Assembly (NCBI GenBank): GCA_030765055.1
Contig: JAUKNK010000151.1
Coordinates: forward strand, 248,001 to 312,000
DNA from: Mantis religiosa
Taxonomy: Eukaryota > Arthropoda > Insecta > Mantodea > Mantidae
Direction: 5' to 3'
Length of the DNA stretch: 64,000 nucleotides
How positions within the stretch are numbered: the stretch's first letter is position 1; each line of letters begins with the position of its first letter. Of the stretch, positions 1 to 10,869 are shown piece by piece. Position numbers and translations under genes: made by a program. The notes beneath the pieces are model-generated. The model saw nothing but the letters and a program-made list of their open reading frames with translations. It had not been told where the DNA came from and did not search any database.

Positions 1-89
1 TACTAAGTACCAAGATATTCGAATATAGATACAAGTTTGATGTTCCAAAAATATACAAGGTGCCTTTAGGTTATAACACATATTTTTTT

Positions 90-1945
90 CCGGGACTGGG
101 ACCTTATAGGAACTTCTGTTTATTTTAGAAAAATAATACACCTGGACTGTTTCTGAATGAATGACAGAGATGGCAGCACTGTGCAATGCATAGAACACTA
201 GTGGCAATGACGGGAGTTAGGACTGTTTCTGATACTTAAAATGGCGACGTTTTCATTGCAAAACAGCGAATAATCATTTTTCTGCATTTTTGTGGTGTGA
301 CGCCTATTGAAATTCATCGTCAGTTGTGTGAGGCATGTGGTGATGGTACTATGCATGTGTCTAATGTGCGTTCCTGGGTGCGACAGTTCAATGAAGACAG
401 AACATCGTGTGACAACAAACCAAGACAGTTAAGTGAGACATGTGGTGATGGTACCATGGATGTGTCTAATGTACGTTCCTGGGTGCGACAGTTCAATGAA
501 AACAGAACATCGTGTGGCAACAAACCAAGACAGTTAAGTGAGGCATGTGGTGATGATACCATGGATGTGTCTAATGTACGTTCCTGGGTGTGACAGTTCA
601 ATGAAGACAGAACATCGTGTGACAACAAACCAAGACAGTTAAGTGAGGCATGTGATGATGGTACCATGTATGTGTCTAATGTACGTTCCTGGGTGTGACA
701 GTTCAATGAAGACAGATCATCGTGTGACAACAAACCAAGACAGTTAAGTGAGGCATGTGGTGATGGTACCATGGATGGGTCTAATGTACGTTCCTGGGTG
801 CGACAGTTCAATGAAGGCAGAACATCGTGTGACAACAAACCAAGACAGTTAAGTGAGGCATGTGATGATGGTACCATGGATGTGTCTAATGTACGTTCCT
901 GGGTGTGACAGTTCACTGAAGACAGAACATCGTGTGACAACAAACCAAGACAGTTAAGTGAGGCATGTGGTGATGGTACCATGTATGTGTCTAATGTACG
1001 TTCCTGGGTGTGACAGTTCACTGAAGACAGAACATCGTGTGACAACAAACCAAGACAGTTAAGTGAGGTATGTGGTGATGGTACCATGTATGTGTCTAAT
1101 GTACGTTCCTGGGTGTGACAGTTCAATGAAGACAGAACATCGTGTGACAACAAACCAAGACAGTTAAGTGAGGCATGTGATGATGGTACCATGGATGTGT
1201 CTAATGTGCGTTCCTGGGTGTGACAGTTCAATGAAGACAGAACATCGTGTGACAACAAACCAAAACAGTTAAGTGAGGCATGTGATGATGGTACCATGGA
1301 TGTGTCTAATGTACGTTCCTGGGTGTGACAGTTCAATGAAGACAGAACATCGTGTGACAACAAACCAAGACAGTTGAGTGAGGCATGTGGTGATGGTACC
1401 ATGGATGTGTCTAATGTACGTTCCTGGGTGTGACAGTACAATGAAGACAGATCATCGTGTGACAACAAACCAAGACAGTTGAGTGAGGCATGTGGTGATG
1501 GTACCATGGATGTGTCTAATGTACGTTCCTGGGTGTGACAGTACAATGAAGACAGAACATCGTGTGACAACAAACCAAGACAGTTAAGTGAGGTATGTGG
1601 TGGTGGTACCATGGATGTGTCTAATGGACGTTCCTGGGTGTGACAGTTCAATGAATACAACAAACCAAGACAGTTGAGTGAGGCATGTGGTGGTGGTACC
1701 ATGGATGTGTCTAATGGACTTTTCTGGGTGCGACATTTCAATGAAAACAGAATACTTTTCGCATTTTCAGATCTTCATGCAGGATTTTGTGCACAGATCT
1801 GACGGAAATGGCAATTTTGGAGGCGATGTATGCAACGCTCAATCGGTGATCCTCCATAGCAACTTTCTCCATGTCGTCATGTCGTCAGACCGGCTGGTGT
1901 GAGCCGTGACTCTCTTGGTTTGTTACTACACGATGTTCTAATGTT
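90..1945 (+). mobile_element. Mariner-derived foldback element, locus 1
   Basis: A mariner 5' end in which the leader, the start codon (ATG at 241) and the first DNA-binding helix-turn-helix (HTH1) run into a 105-bp tandem array. A short spacer coding the second HTH follows at about 1775-1835, here inverted. At about 1890-1940 the same array unit resumes on the opposite strand ('gtgactctcttggtttgtt'). Two more loci (30936-32213 and 58850-59690) share the leader, array, HTH2 spacer and the 'gccgtgact.tcttggt' junction. Locus 31 kb shows the right arm running out into the inverted leader, so the likely complete structure is arm(+), spacer, arm(-). The reading frame breaks soon after the start and no catalytic domain is present. 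It can only move in trans, if at all. The terminal inverted repeat boundary was not resolved. Confidence 0.7.
331..1760 (+). repeat. 105-bp tandem array of mariner HTH coding unit (~14 copies)
   Basis: Units begin at 331, 436, 541, 646, 751, 856, 961, 1066, 1171, 1276, 1381, 1486 and 1591, exactly 105 bp apart. A last copy at 1681 is 15 bp short. The unit is 35 codons and matches the linker after mariner HTH1 (residues like 'VSNVRSWVRQFNEDRTS'). The period keeps frame, yet most copies carry TGA where the conserved Arg codon CGA would be ('gggtgtgacag' versus 'gggtgcgacag'). The array is therefore non-coding now. The long open frame on the opposite strand is only a by-product of the in-frame repeat. 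Confidence 0.9.
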
Positions 1946-2690
1946 CACACGACGCTCGTAAATGGTGTTTTATAAAGTAAATGTAATATGTGCCATTCAC
2001 ACGATTTCCTTTAGGAACTGAATGAGTGATAAGAACACCGTGAAAATCATAAGCAGCAATCAACATGAATTTAAGTGTATGCTGTTCTTGTCCATACATT
2101 TTAGCCATTTTTAGTCAGTGTGCCGCCATTCATTTGACTGGCTGTTCACTTTTGGTTGGTAGTATCAAACCCAAGTTTCGTCTAATGCTTTTATACGTTG
2201 GAGGAAACGTTCAACTTCACGTTCATAGCGCTCTAAGTGTAACATCGCTGTTTCCGTCTTTTGTCACGGTGTTTCCTCGGTAAGATTGTGCGGAACCATC
2301 AAGCGTAGACTTTCCTCATCTTTATCTTCTTAAGTATGTGGGGAATGATACCAGGAGCAACTCCAACTTTCCTGGCTATTTCAAGTCCAACAACGATGTG
2401 CTCCCTGCAGTGCTCTAACAGCATTCACATGCACATCATCACTTGCTAATTGCGGTCTACCAGCACCACGTCTTTCCTTCCTCTACAAAATGCATTCAAC
2501 CACCTGGCCACGGTACGATATGGTAAATTCTGTTTATCACAAGCTTCCAATAATTCTGTATGATATCGTCGAGCATTGATATCTCTTGCAAATTGAGTTT
2601 TAATGAAGAAACTACAATTAAACTGGCTAAAGGTGTCTTATTTAATAAAATTATTGTCTTCAAACTCACAGCTCTCAAATATTAAATGTT
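1945..2690 (-). pseudogene. Mariner-family transposase pseudogene (truncated)
   Basis: Read on the minus strand from 2690, the conceptual product shows a mariner N-terminus (like 'RTVARWLNAF'), then the second HTH ('GLEIARKVGVAPGIIPHIL') with 'KMRKVYA'. The first catalytic block follows ('FLQRIKALDETWV', then 'SNEWRH') and a stretch like 'GVLITHSVPKGNRVNGTYY'. It stops near 'HHLRASCE', where it meets the mariner-foldback element at about 1945, so the other two catalytic Asp residues are missing. Several frameshifts and stops interrupt it. It differs clearly in sequence from the mariner that gave the 105-bp array, so two mariner lineages are joined here. The family call is firm; the subfamily is not determined. 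Confidence 0.7.
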
Positions 2691-2699
2691 CTTATTTTT

Positions 2700-3060
2700 T
2701 ATTGTTATCAGCTTACATGAATTATCGCTGATAGGGCCAAATACAGGCAGTGTTGCCACTAATTTTTTAATTACCCATATATTTTCTTAATATCCAATAA
2801 AATATATCGAAGCAAATTTTGGTTTATCATCGCTCTTCATGGATTTTTCAGGAATTACAAATTAACCTCGAAATGTAAGATACTTATCACCTCTCGAATG
2901 CATTCTCAACCTGGTAAGTATAACTTAATATATAGTTATAACTTAACTTAAGTATAACTTACAAATTTAATACGCAATATACTATTTATTGACAGCATGC
3001 TTGTAAGTTTGTAGTAAAAATATAGGCTGGCGTACGAAATTCAGACATTGAAACTGTGTA
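2700..3060. other. AT-rich intergenic DNA
   Basis: No coding signal, RNA gene or repeat recognised. Short alternating runs such as 'aacttaacttaagtataac' around 2925-2960 are the only structure. Confidence 0.5.
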
Positions 3061-3182
3061 ATAAATAAGTTAACTGGGTGTTGGCAACGCTGGAGTGATG
3101 TGACAATTAGCAGTAGTTCGTGCATAGTTTAACAGATTGTCAGTATTGCGAATGCGTGATTCTACCGCTTCAGTTTAGTAAA

Positions 3183-4870
3183 ATGACGGACAAAGGCCGG
3201 TTGACGGTGGAACAAAAAGTGAAAAATGTGTTGTTTTACCCGGAAACGAAGAGCGTAACAGAGACGCAACGACGTTTGTGTGTTTATTTTCGTATGAGAT
3301 GGGCCACCTACAGGCAGTGTATAGACTAACCACACAACTCACTTAAAACTACAAATCCCGGAGCATCCTACCACAGCAGGACACCCATCAAGTTTTGTAA
3401 CCTGTTTAAAGGAAATGTGTAATTTTCATGATTATTACATATATACAAATGGTTCGCGTTACCAGTTTGTAGATAATATATCTGCAGTAGGATGTGCTTT
3501 TGTTGTTTATGAAAACCAAACGGAACTAACTCACTCCATGTTTAAATTTTCACCTGAATGTTCTGTATTCCAGTCGGAGCTCTTAGCAATTAAAGAAGCT
3601 ATAAAATGGTGTACTGTTAATGGGAACGGTGATTCACAATCAGCTCTACTCGCTATTAATGATAAATACAATTTAAATTCATTAGCACATGAAATCAGAA
3701 CCTTGCTTCAAAACCAATCAGGATATATTTGCATGGGATGGGTTAAAGGACACAGTGGAATTTTAGGTAACGAGAGAATTGATTGCTGCAGAATCCAATC
3801 TTCCTGTGACATACTCTTTATGTCCCATTTCTGCTGTAAGGAGAATAATACATCAACATATTCTTGAAGAATGAAACCAACAATGGCTAACAACTCCAAA
3901 TGGAAGTTTAACAAAAACATTATTTTTCCCTATTGTATATGACAGAGGAAAATGTGAAACTCTTGTACCAAATTTTGTTTTGACAAAATTTTTAAGTGGA
4001 CAAGGTAAATTTGGTGAATACTTATCACGCTTTCACTTAACATCCAACCCCGAGTGCATGTGTGGTGAAGAATTTCAAACTGTGGTTCATCTCCTTTTCT
4101 GTTGTCCCATTTTCTGGAGAGAAAGACAAGAATTAATATTCAAGCTAGACTCTTTAGGAACTGAATTTTCTGCTCCGCTCACATCTTTGCTAATAAGCCA
4201 CAACAGTATAAGTACTTCATGATGTTTATAAACTCAGTGTTTAAACGTCTGAAATGGTTTAAATTAATATGCATCAGATTATAACATATTTTCTTCCTTC
4301 TAGTATTTAAAATATTTTTGTTAAAATTGTGTATTTTTATGTATCAACTATAACCCTAATATACCACTGTGTAAAATAGGGTTCATAAATCTGGATAAAT
4401 AAAAAAAAACACACAACTTGAAACTCACGGTCATATTTTAAAGCAAAAGCGACCTCGTGTCAACACAATTCGTACTCTAGAGATTATCGGGGCTGTGACA
4501 GTGGCTTTGACACGAAGTCCCAGGAAATCCACGAGACGAGCTTCGGCCGAAACGGGCATCTCACGTAGTTCGCTTCCAAGAATACTTCATGCTGACGTTA
4601 AACTATCCCCATACAAAATGACAGTGTTGCAGAAAGAGACGGAACATGACAAGGTACGGTGATTACAGTTTGCGACTTCGGCTCTTGCAAATGATGATGC
4701 TGTGATTCATAACACATGGCATTCTGATGAGGCCTACGTGCATTTGAACGGTAGCGTCAATAGGCACAATATCAGATTTTGGGCACGAGAACCTCTACGA
4801 GATTGAAAATTACGGAGAAAAAGTTAGTGTATGCGGTGCCATATCGAGCCATGGAATCTTTGGGCCAAGG
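3183..4870 (+). pseudogene. IS630/Tc1-mariner-type transposase pseudogene, split by a LINE
   Basis: The N-terminus starts at ATG 3183 ('MTDKGRLTVEQKVKNVLFY', then 'SVTETQRRL') and resembles the widespread arthropod IS630-like transposases. It breaks at about 3330 and resumes near 4430 with 'STRRASAETGIS', 'PYKMTVLQK' and the first catalytic block 'HNTWHSDEAYVHLNGS', then 'RHNIRFWARE'. The piece between is a LINE 3' end (3340-4409). Stops at about 4661 and 4804, and loss of everything after about 4870, including the last catalytic acid, make it dead. The insertion dates the LINE as younger than this transposon copy. Confidence 0.7.
3340..4409 (+). mobile_element. 5'-truncated LINE 3' end with RNase H domain
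   Basis: A retrotransposon C-terminus. The RNase H fold is seen as 'YYIYTNGSR', 'AVGCAFVVY', 'FQSELLAIKEAIKW', 'DSQSALLAI' and 'WVKGHSGILGNERID' (3421-3783). After a frameshift near 3790 comes a C-terminal segment ending at the stop at 4222, with the zinc-binding pattern CMCGEEFQTVVHLLFCC. An AT-rich 3' UTR ends in an A-rich tail (4396-4409). The 9-bp 'cacacaact' occurs at 3331-3339 and 4410-4418 and fits a target-site duplication. The first acidic RNase H residue appears changed (TNGS where TDGS is usual). Jockey/I-type clade; clade not fixed. Confidence 0.75.
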
Positions 4871-4939
4871 GCCCCAAATGCCACTTATGGTGTTAAGTAT
4901 AGCAAATCGACATCAATAGCTGCGTTCACGTCCGCCATC

Positions 4940-5080
4940 TTGACTATTTACAATTGTTAAGGACTTAACAACAGAAATGTGGCTTGTTAGCTTAACAAGA
5001 GATTTAACACGACTGTTAAGCTAACACTTGTTGGCGAAATGCAAGTTTTGTTATAACTATTTCTAAATTCGTGTTAAGTC
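4940..5080. repeat. Short TTAACA-rich inverted repeats
   Basis: 'tgttagcttaaca' near 4985 and 'tgttaagctaaca' near 5014 are reverse complements of each other, and other TTAA-containing palindromic words sit around them. The function is unknown. It lies directly beside Kolobok-like copy 1. Confidence 0.4.
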
Positions 5081-6307
5081 TTAAGGGTATGTATGACTGA
5101 AATTTTCAAATTCTGAACTAATAATGCTAGCTTTTTCAAATTTACATCATAGGTGTAGTATAATGTAAACATGTTACAACCTAAATTTAAACCATTTTTC
5201 TCCAGCAGTTTAGAAATTATGATAAATTTTGTATGTTTTTGTTACGTCACTAAAAAAGTTCCTTGCGACAAAATATTTTGAATTTTGGTCTAATATTTTA
5301 ACCCTATGTTCATAATAAACATACTTTTTGAAATTGCTCTGGGTTTTTCTGTGTCTCCTTTAGTTTAGGTCACAAACATTTTTAATTTACAAATATTATT
5401 TTTTTGTCTAAAAACTGTAAGTTTTGTGTTTGAAAATTAAAAATATATGCTTATATACATTTCACAATAAAACCTAGGGCAATTTCCATTCCCCATGATA
5501 TTCTGAACCTGTGTAGGAAATTTCATGAATGTAGTACAAAAACTGCATCGCAAGGAGCATTTTACAGAAAGAAAAATGCTGAAAATATGAACATTGAGAA
5601 AACAGCGATTAAAGATTTGATTGCATAACTCACATTAAAATCCACCAGGCTGATAGGTTGGACCCTCAGATTTCTTTTTCCTCTCCTCTGTTGCTGCTTT
5701 TTCCACCTTTATCTTCTTTAGATGTTGCTTTTCTTCTGCACAACTTCACTTCTTGCTTTGCAGGATACGAGTCTGATCTCGCTGCACTGAAGTTTTCCTT
5801 GCTGAGTCTACTACACTTTCACCTCTGATATTTTGCTGCAGCTCCAATGACTTAAGACTACCCATGTTAAACTCACTGATGCTTTTAATAACAGCAATAT
5901 CCAATTTTTGTTTTTATATGAAAACTTCCTTTGGGCACTTATTCCATATGACATGATGCAAAGATTCATTGGCATTCTGTGTTTTTCCTGTTTTGCACCT
6001 CTCTAGTAATGTTGTAGAAGCCAGCCTCTGATATATTGGCAACTTTTTAGCAACTATTTTGTCTGAAAGCCTTATTTTTCTTTTCTTGAATTGAAAATTT
6101 AAGAACGGAAAACAGACAAAGAATGTGGATGTAGGCAAAAGAGGGCGTGACTCTGACAGAGTTTAAAGGCCACCGACATTTAAATAAGCATTTAAAAATG
6201 GCGTCCGGGACAAATTATGCATTTTTCACATTCGGGAATGTCTAAATTATTTTATAGAATTAAAATAAAAAGTCGTTATTTTCACGATTTTCATGAAATT
6301 TCAGTCA
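5081..6307 (-). mobile_element. Kolobok-like TTAA transposon, copy 1 (right end truncated)
   Basis: The left end is TTAA (5081-5084) followed by 'gggtatgtatgactgaaatt'. The body is the inverted counterpart of 48262-49508, at roughly the same length. The right end reads 'catgaaatttcagtcat' and then diverges at about 6308, so the outer part of the right TIR and its TTAA are lost. On the minus strand about 6138-5641 encodes the transposase C-terminus (see 48361-48951), but a stop codon follows 'CPKEVFI'. Only the last part of a transposase is present, so this is a non-autonomous deletion derivative. Confidence 0.65.
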
Positions 6308-7260
6308 TCTCGAAGAGGACTGGATGAGCTGAAGAAGTCGTGGGAAACTATGCGCTGCAGAACCAGCCAACACAGATGACAGAGACGTGCAGTTTCCTAA
6401 CACTTCCAAGGTTAGAGCAATCGGTTGAACCGTCCAAACCACTGGAGAGTGGCTCATAATATCCTCTCCAGCGGGAACCGGGGAACGCTTGAAGAAGTAG
6501 TTTTATTTAAGAATTTTATTATATTTATTAGATCGTGTTCTTTTGTGTTTGCTGTTCAGATCTTAACTATGTTTAAACTTTCATGCCTCTAGCCCATCGG
6601 GGTGTTGGTTTAACAATGTTAAATTTGTGCCGAACAAGCAATAAAAAACGCGACCGATGAAGTCTGCTAATACTGTTCAATAATGGATGAACGGATGGTT
6701 TGAACGTACCCAAATTCCCGTCTCGTCAGCCTTTGTTTGAACGAAGTTATCACTTTAACAGTGCAAGGTTTTCGCTTGCTGCTCTGGCCCTTAACTCCAA
6801 CTGCAAACGACGCGCACCTCGAGTGCATGACAAATGAATAAATTACTTTACAAACCCCTTCACCCTGTGGAGCACCTCCCCGTCACTTCCAGTGTTGACA
6901 GTGCAGGAAAACCCGTCGCTACTTACCCCAGGCTTGAGTGATGTTTGCAATGCCAGGCTTGTTTGCTCTCCTCGACCGCCGTGACGCACTTCCTAGGCCT
7001 TCTCCTGCCATAGGTGCTCGGAATTGAATCAACGGAGCACAGACCGAAAATAAAATTTGATCACAATGGGAATTACGAGCTAAAAATCTATTCAAAACAT
7101 TTAGGGTTTTGCAATTTAAGTACAGTCTTGTAAACAAAATAGCAAAATTACATCAGAGGCGAAGGCAACCTGTGAGACTCATATTCAGAAGTCCCACTTC
7201 GACACCCGTCCCCTGACATTTTCTGCGGTTTCCTCTTCTCACTAGGCATCTCTTAGAGTA
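6308..7260. other. Unassigned sequence
   Basis: No recognisable gene. A minus-strand open frame of 72 codons at 6919-7137 has no domain I know. Base composition is more GC-rich than the neighbours from 6770 to 7030. Confidence 0.4.
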
Positions 7261-7264
7261 ACTT

Positions 7265-7690
7265 CTCGAATCCAACCGAGTGGAATGGCTGTCGCAACCA
7301 GGAGACACGGATTCGATTCCCATTGCTGGCCTACCGGTCCCATGGGATTTTCAGGGATTTTAGCGGCTCACCAGGTAAATGCTAGGTAGGTTAATTACTT
7401 TCCCCGAATTACCTGTCACTCTATTTCATCGCAGGATGGTCTCAGGTCTCCGCACTGACCTAGTGTGCCATTTCAGGTCCAAGACTTGTGGAGTTCCGTT
7501 TGTGCTAACCTGCCGATGAGTTACCAGCAGTAAATAGCTGTTAACCTGCCCTCTGCACTATCATAACTCCTTGGATCAGCCATCCTATATCTATCTCGCG
7601 TCATCGTTCCTCCAAGGACGCCCTACTTGGGGCTTAGCAACAATAAACCACAGGCTTTCGTACTAAATACCTCCGTAGTAATCGTAACGT
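7265..7690 (+). mobile_element. Possible tRNA-derived SINE
   Basis: 'cacggattcgattccc' at about 7308 fits an RNA polymerase III B box, and 'gagtggaatggctgtcgc' upstream could be a worn A box. The following ~350 bp has no coding signal. No second copy exists in this window, so the call rests only on the promoter-like head. Confidence 0.35.
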
Positions 7691-7798
7691 CTAACCCAGG
7701 AATTCCTTACGTCACTTCATTCCCTTATTATCGTTTAGCTTTAGCTGGAAGAGGGTAAAGGGTGCGGACGCTTGCGTTTCGATTTTTTTTTTTAAATT

Positions 7799-8003
7799 TA
7801 CGTCCTCCAACGTAAAGTCATATCGGAAGGTGAATGAATTGGGTGATATGATGCTCATATGAGTCCAGGATCCATGGAGCTTACAGTTACCCGACATTTG
7901 CCTTGAAGGATAAGGGAAAACCCCGGAAAAACTTTATCCAGGTAACTCAACCTGACTGAGATTCGAACTCGGGACCTCATGAACGAGAGGCAGACACGCT
8001 AAT
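7799..8003 (-). mobile_element. tRNA-headed SINE with 108-bp body, single unit
   Basis: Minus-strand copy of the SINE that dominates the window. On its own strand it starts with a tRNA-like head (B box 'gagttcgaatctc', preceded by 'tgtctgcctctcgttc'), then 'ttacctggataaag', then one body unit ending at 'acgttggagg'. As the copy with a single body unit it shows the basic element from which the arrays below were expanded. Confidence 0.75.
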
Positions 8004-8411
8004 TCGATTTTGGGTGAGTGCCGCCCCGTGGTGAGGAACAAACGCAACGAAGCAGTTCATGAATCAGTCGGTCAGCTCATTTGTGCAGAGGAGTGTAGTA
8101 CGGATAAAGCTCCAACGATGCATATTTCATCCATGTCTTCTAAAATTTGTCAGCTAAATTGAAAAAAAAAAAAGCAGTAATCAATTGAATCGTTTACACC
8201 AGTTAAAGCTTTTAATTTAAGTTAACATAAATTTCAAAATACACGCTTTAAAACTAATTTTCTTTTGGAGTAAGCCTTGGTAATGCAAAACTACAAGACA
8301 TAACTGCACGGGATAGTACCTAAATGCATCTTCATAAACTTATATTCTTAAAATGACATCACGAAGACATAGATAAACCTATAGATGTTATTAAAGCACG
8401 CGATTCATTTG
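8004..8411. other. AT-rich spacer
   Basis: No gene or known repeat seen. There is a poly-A run at about 8161-8172. Confidence 0.4.
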
Positions 8412-9677
8412 GTGCCCACCTCTATTCAGGTGGTATCCTGTTTGCCTCACGTTTAAAGGGTCTCAAGTTCAAATTTCGGTCAGGGTAAGGTATATGGATA
8501 AGATTTTCAGGTGTTTTCCCTCATCCTGAAAAATGAATGTCAGGTAACTCGAAGCTCAATGTACTGTGTACTCACTTGAATATCATTTCATTCATCATCT
8601 GATATGACTTAACTTTGGAGGTTTTCCTACCTACTGAAAGATGAATTTCTGGTAATTCTAAGCTCTATGTACCCTAGATTCATTTGAACATCATTTCATT
8701 CATCGTCCGATATGACTTAACGTTGGAGGTTTTCTCTTATCCTGAAAGATGAATGTCTGGTAACCCTAAGCTCTATGTAACCTGTACTCATTTGAACATC
8801 ATTTCATTCATCGTCCGATATGACTTAACGTTGGAGGTTTTCTCTTATCCTGAAAGATGAAGGTCTGGTAATTCTAAGCTCTATGTACCCTGTACTCATT
8901 TGAACATCATTTCATTCATCGTCCGATATGACTTAACGTTGGAGGTTTTCCCTTATCCTGAAAGATGAATGTCTGGTAACTCTAAGCTCTATGTACCCTG
9001 TACTCATTTGAACACCATTTCATTCATCGACCGATAGGACTTCACGATGGAGGATTTCTCTTATCCTGAAAGATGAATGTCTGGTTACTCTAAGCTCCAT
9101 GTACCCTGTACTCATTTGAACATCATTTCATTCATCGTCCAATGTGACTTAACGTTGGAGGTTTTCCCTTATCCTGAAAGATGAATGTCTGATAACTCTA
9201 AGCTCTATGTACCCTGTACTCATTTGAACACCATTTCATTCATCGACCGATAGGACTTCACGATGGAGGATTTCTCTTATCCTGAAAGATGAATGTCTGG
9301 TTACTCTAAGCTCCATGTACCCTGTACTCATTTGAACATCATTTCATTCATCGTCCAATGTGACTTAACGTTGGAGGTTTTCCCTTATCCTGAAAGATGA
9401 ATGTCTGATAACTCTAAGCTCCATGTACCCTGTACTCATTTGAACATATTTCATTCATCGTCCGATATGACTTAATGCTGGAGTTTTTCCCTTATCCTGA
9501 AAGATTTATGTCTGGTGATTCTAAGCTCCATGGACCCTGTACTCATTTTATTCATCATCCCATATGACTTAACATTGGAGGTTTTCTCTTATCCTGAGAG
9601 ATAAATGTCTGGTAACTCTATGCTCTATGTACCCTGTACTCATTTTATTCATCGTCCGGTATGACTTAAACTTGGAG
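8412..9677 (+). mobile_element. SINE with expanded 108-bp body array (~11 units)
   Basis: The tRNA-like head at 8418-8490 contains 'gtttgcctcacgtttaaag' and a worn B box 'caagttcaaatttcgg'. About eleven copies of the ~108-bp body follow, marked by 'cctgaaagatgaatgtctgg', 'taagctctatgtaccctgta' and 'catttcattcatcgtccgat'. The array stops at 'cttggagg', the same 3' end seen in other copies. Later units lose the middle segment (9535-9660). Two adjacent variants, at 9010-9110 and 9230-9320, are almost identical, which indicates local duplication of a two-unit block. Confidence 0.8.
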
Positions 9678-9711
9678 GAGGCAAAAACAGTGGAATAATT
9701 GTGCAATATAT

Positions 9712-10800
9712 ACAGTGTGATCCATATAAATCTGAACCACTATTGTAGGCCATAACTTTTGAACCGATAATAGGACAGACGTGCAACTTTGAGAGAATAT
9801 AATACACATTTGGGAGATTACATTACATATTTAGATCTCAGAGAAAATGTTGGAAGTGTCCTCCAACATCTATACATATTTGTACTCGTGTCACCATATT
9901 CTCTGAAGTTTTACGGAGAGTATCCTCGCCAATGTTACTTATTTCGGTTCGAATGGATTCCTTGAGAACATCAATTGTCCGTGGCCTATTCTTGTACACT
10001 CTAGTTTTAGACACCCCCACAAGAAAAAAAGGTCTGGTGACGTTAGGTCAGGAAATCTGGGAGGCCACAGACCTTTTGAGATTTTTCAATTATCAAAGAA
10101 ACGGTTACAAGTTCCATAGTGCCGTAGATGTATAGCACGTTGCTCCATCTTGCTGGAAATAACCTTCTCTCAATTCGATATCATCCAGCTGCTCCACAAA
10201 TGTCTTGTAGATACCCATAGAGACTTCGGTGGCTACAGTCGTATCATAGAAAATGGGACTAACCATCCTGGAAGCTGACACTGCGTACCATACTCCAATC
10301 TTTTCATTATGCAGTGGGGTTTCGTGGATCATTTGCAGCCCAATATCTAGTGTTTTGTGTGTTTATGTAGCCTGACAGATGAAATCATGCCTCATCTGTA
10401 AACCACGTTATTGAGAGAATGTCTGGACGTGGCATAACAATACCCTGAAACCATCGACAGTAACTGATTCGTTTATCATAATCTGCTTCTTTCAGTTGTT
10501 ACACCATATGCACTCTGTAAGGTCGTAGCCCTTTGACATGTTCCATATGAATACCCTGATTCCTGGCTCAATTGACGCAACGATTTGTTTGAAGAATTCA
10601 ATAGCCTTCTGCGAACATCTGTAACAGATGACGGTCTATGTTTTCCACTCTCACTAATGAGTATACCAGTTGTCTCCAGCTTTCTTACGAGCCTTTGTCG
10701 GAACATCGCGTACATTAAATTCTCTTCAATATTCCCGTTGTGTTGTTACCAAGGAATTTGTGTTCCAATATGTTTTCAAAACGTAAACAAGTTGTCGTAG
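9712..10800 (-). pseudogene. Tc1/mariner-superfamily transposase pseudogene
   Basis: On the minus strand: an N-terminal part with 'MFRQRLVRKLETTGILI' and HTH-like 'SLRQLSQESGYSYGT' (10715-10476), the first catalytic block 'WFTDEA' followed by a stop and 'FHLSGYINTQNTRYW' (about 10400), then 'PLHNEKIGVWYAVSASRMV' and the second catalytic block 'GYFQQDGAT' (10332-10105). The C-terminus has 'YKNRPRTIDVLKESIRTEI' and ends 'GGHFQHFL' (10020-9838). Frames change at least twice and a W-to-stop change is seen. The outer end 'cagtgtgatccatataaatc' at 9714 may be the TIR, but no match was found at the other end. Confidence 0.75.
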
Positions 10801-10869
10801 TGGGTACTGCATGTTGCTGTTAGGACTGCACATTTAAAACTGTCAGCTGTCAACAATTGTCAGTGTTGT

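Noticed and set aside
320..1741. 473-codon open frame on the minus strand
   Set aside because: Antisense shadow of the 105-bp mariner array. The period is a multiple of three, so a single open unit stays open.
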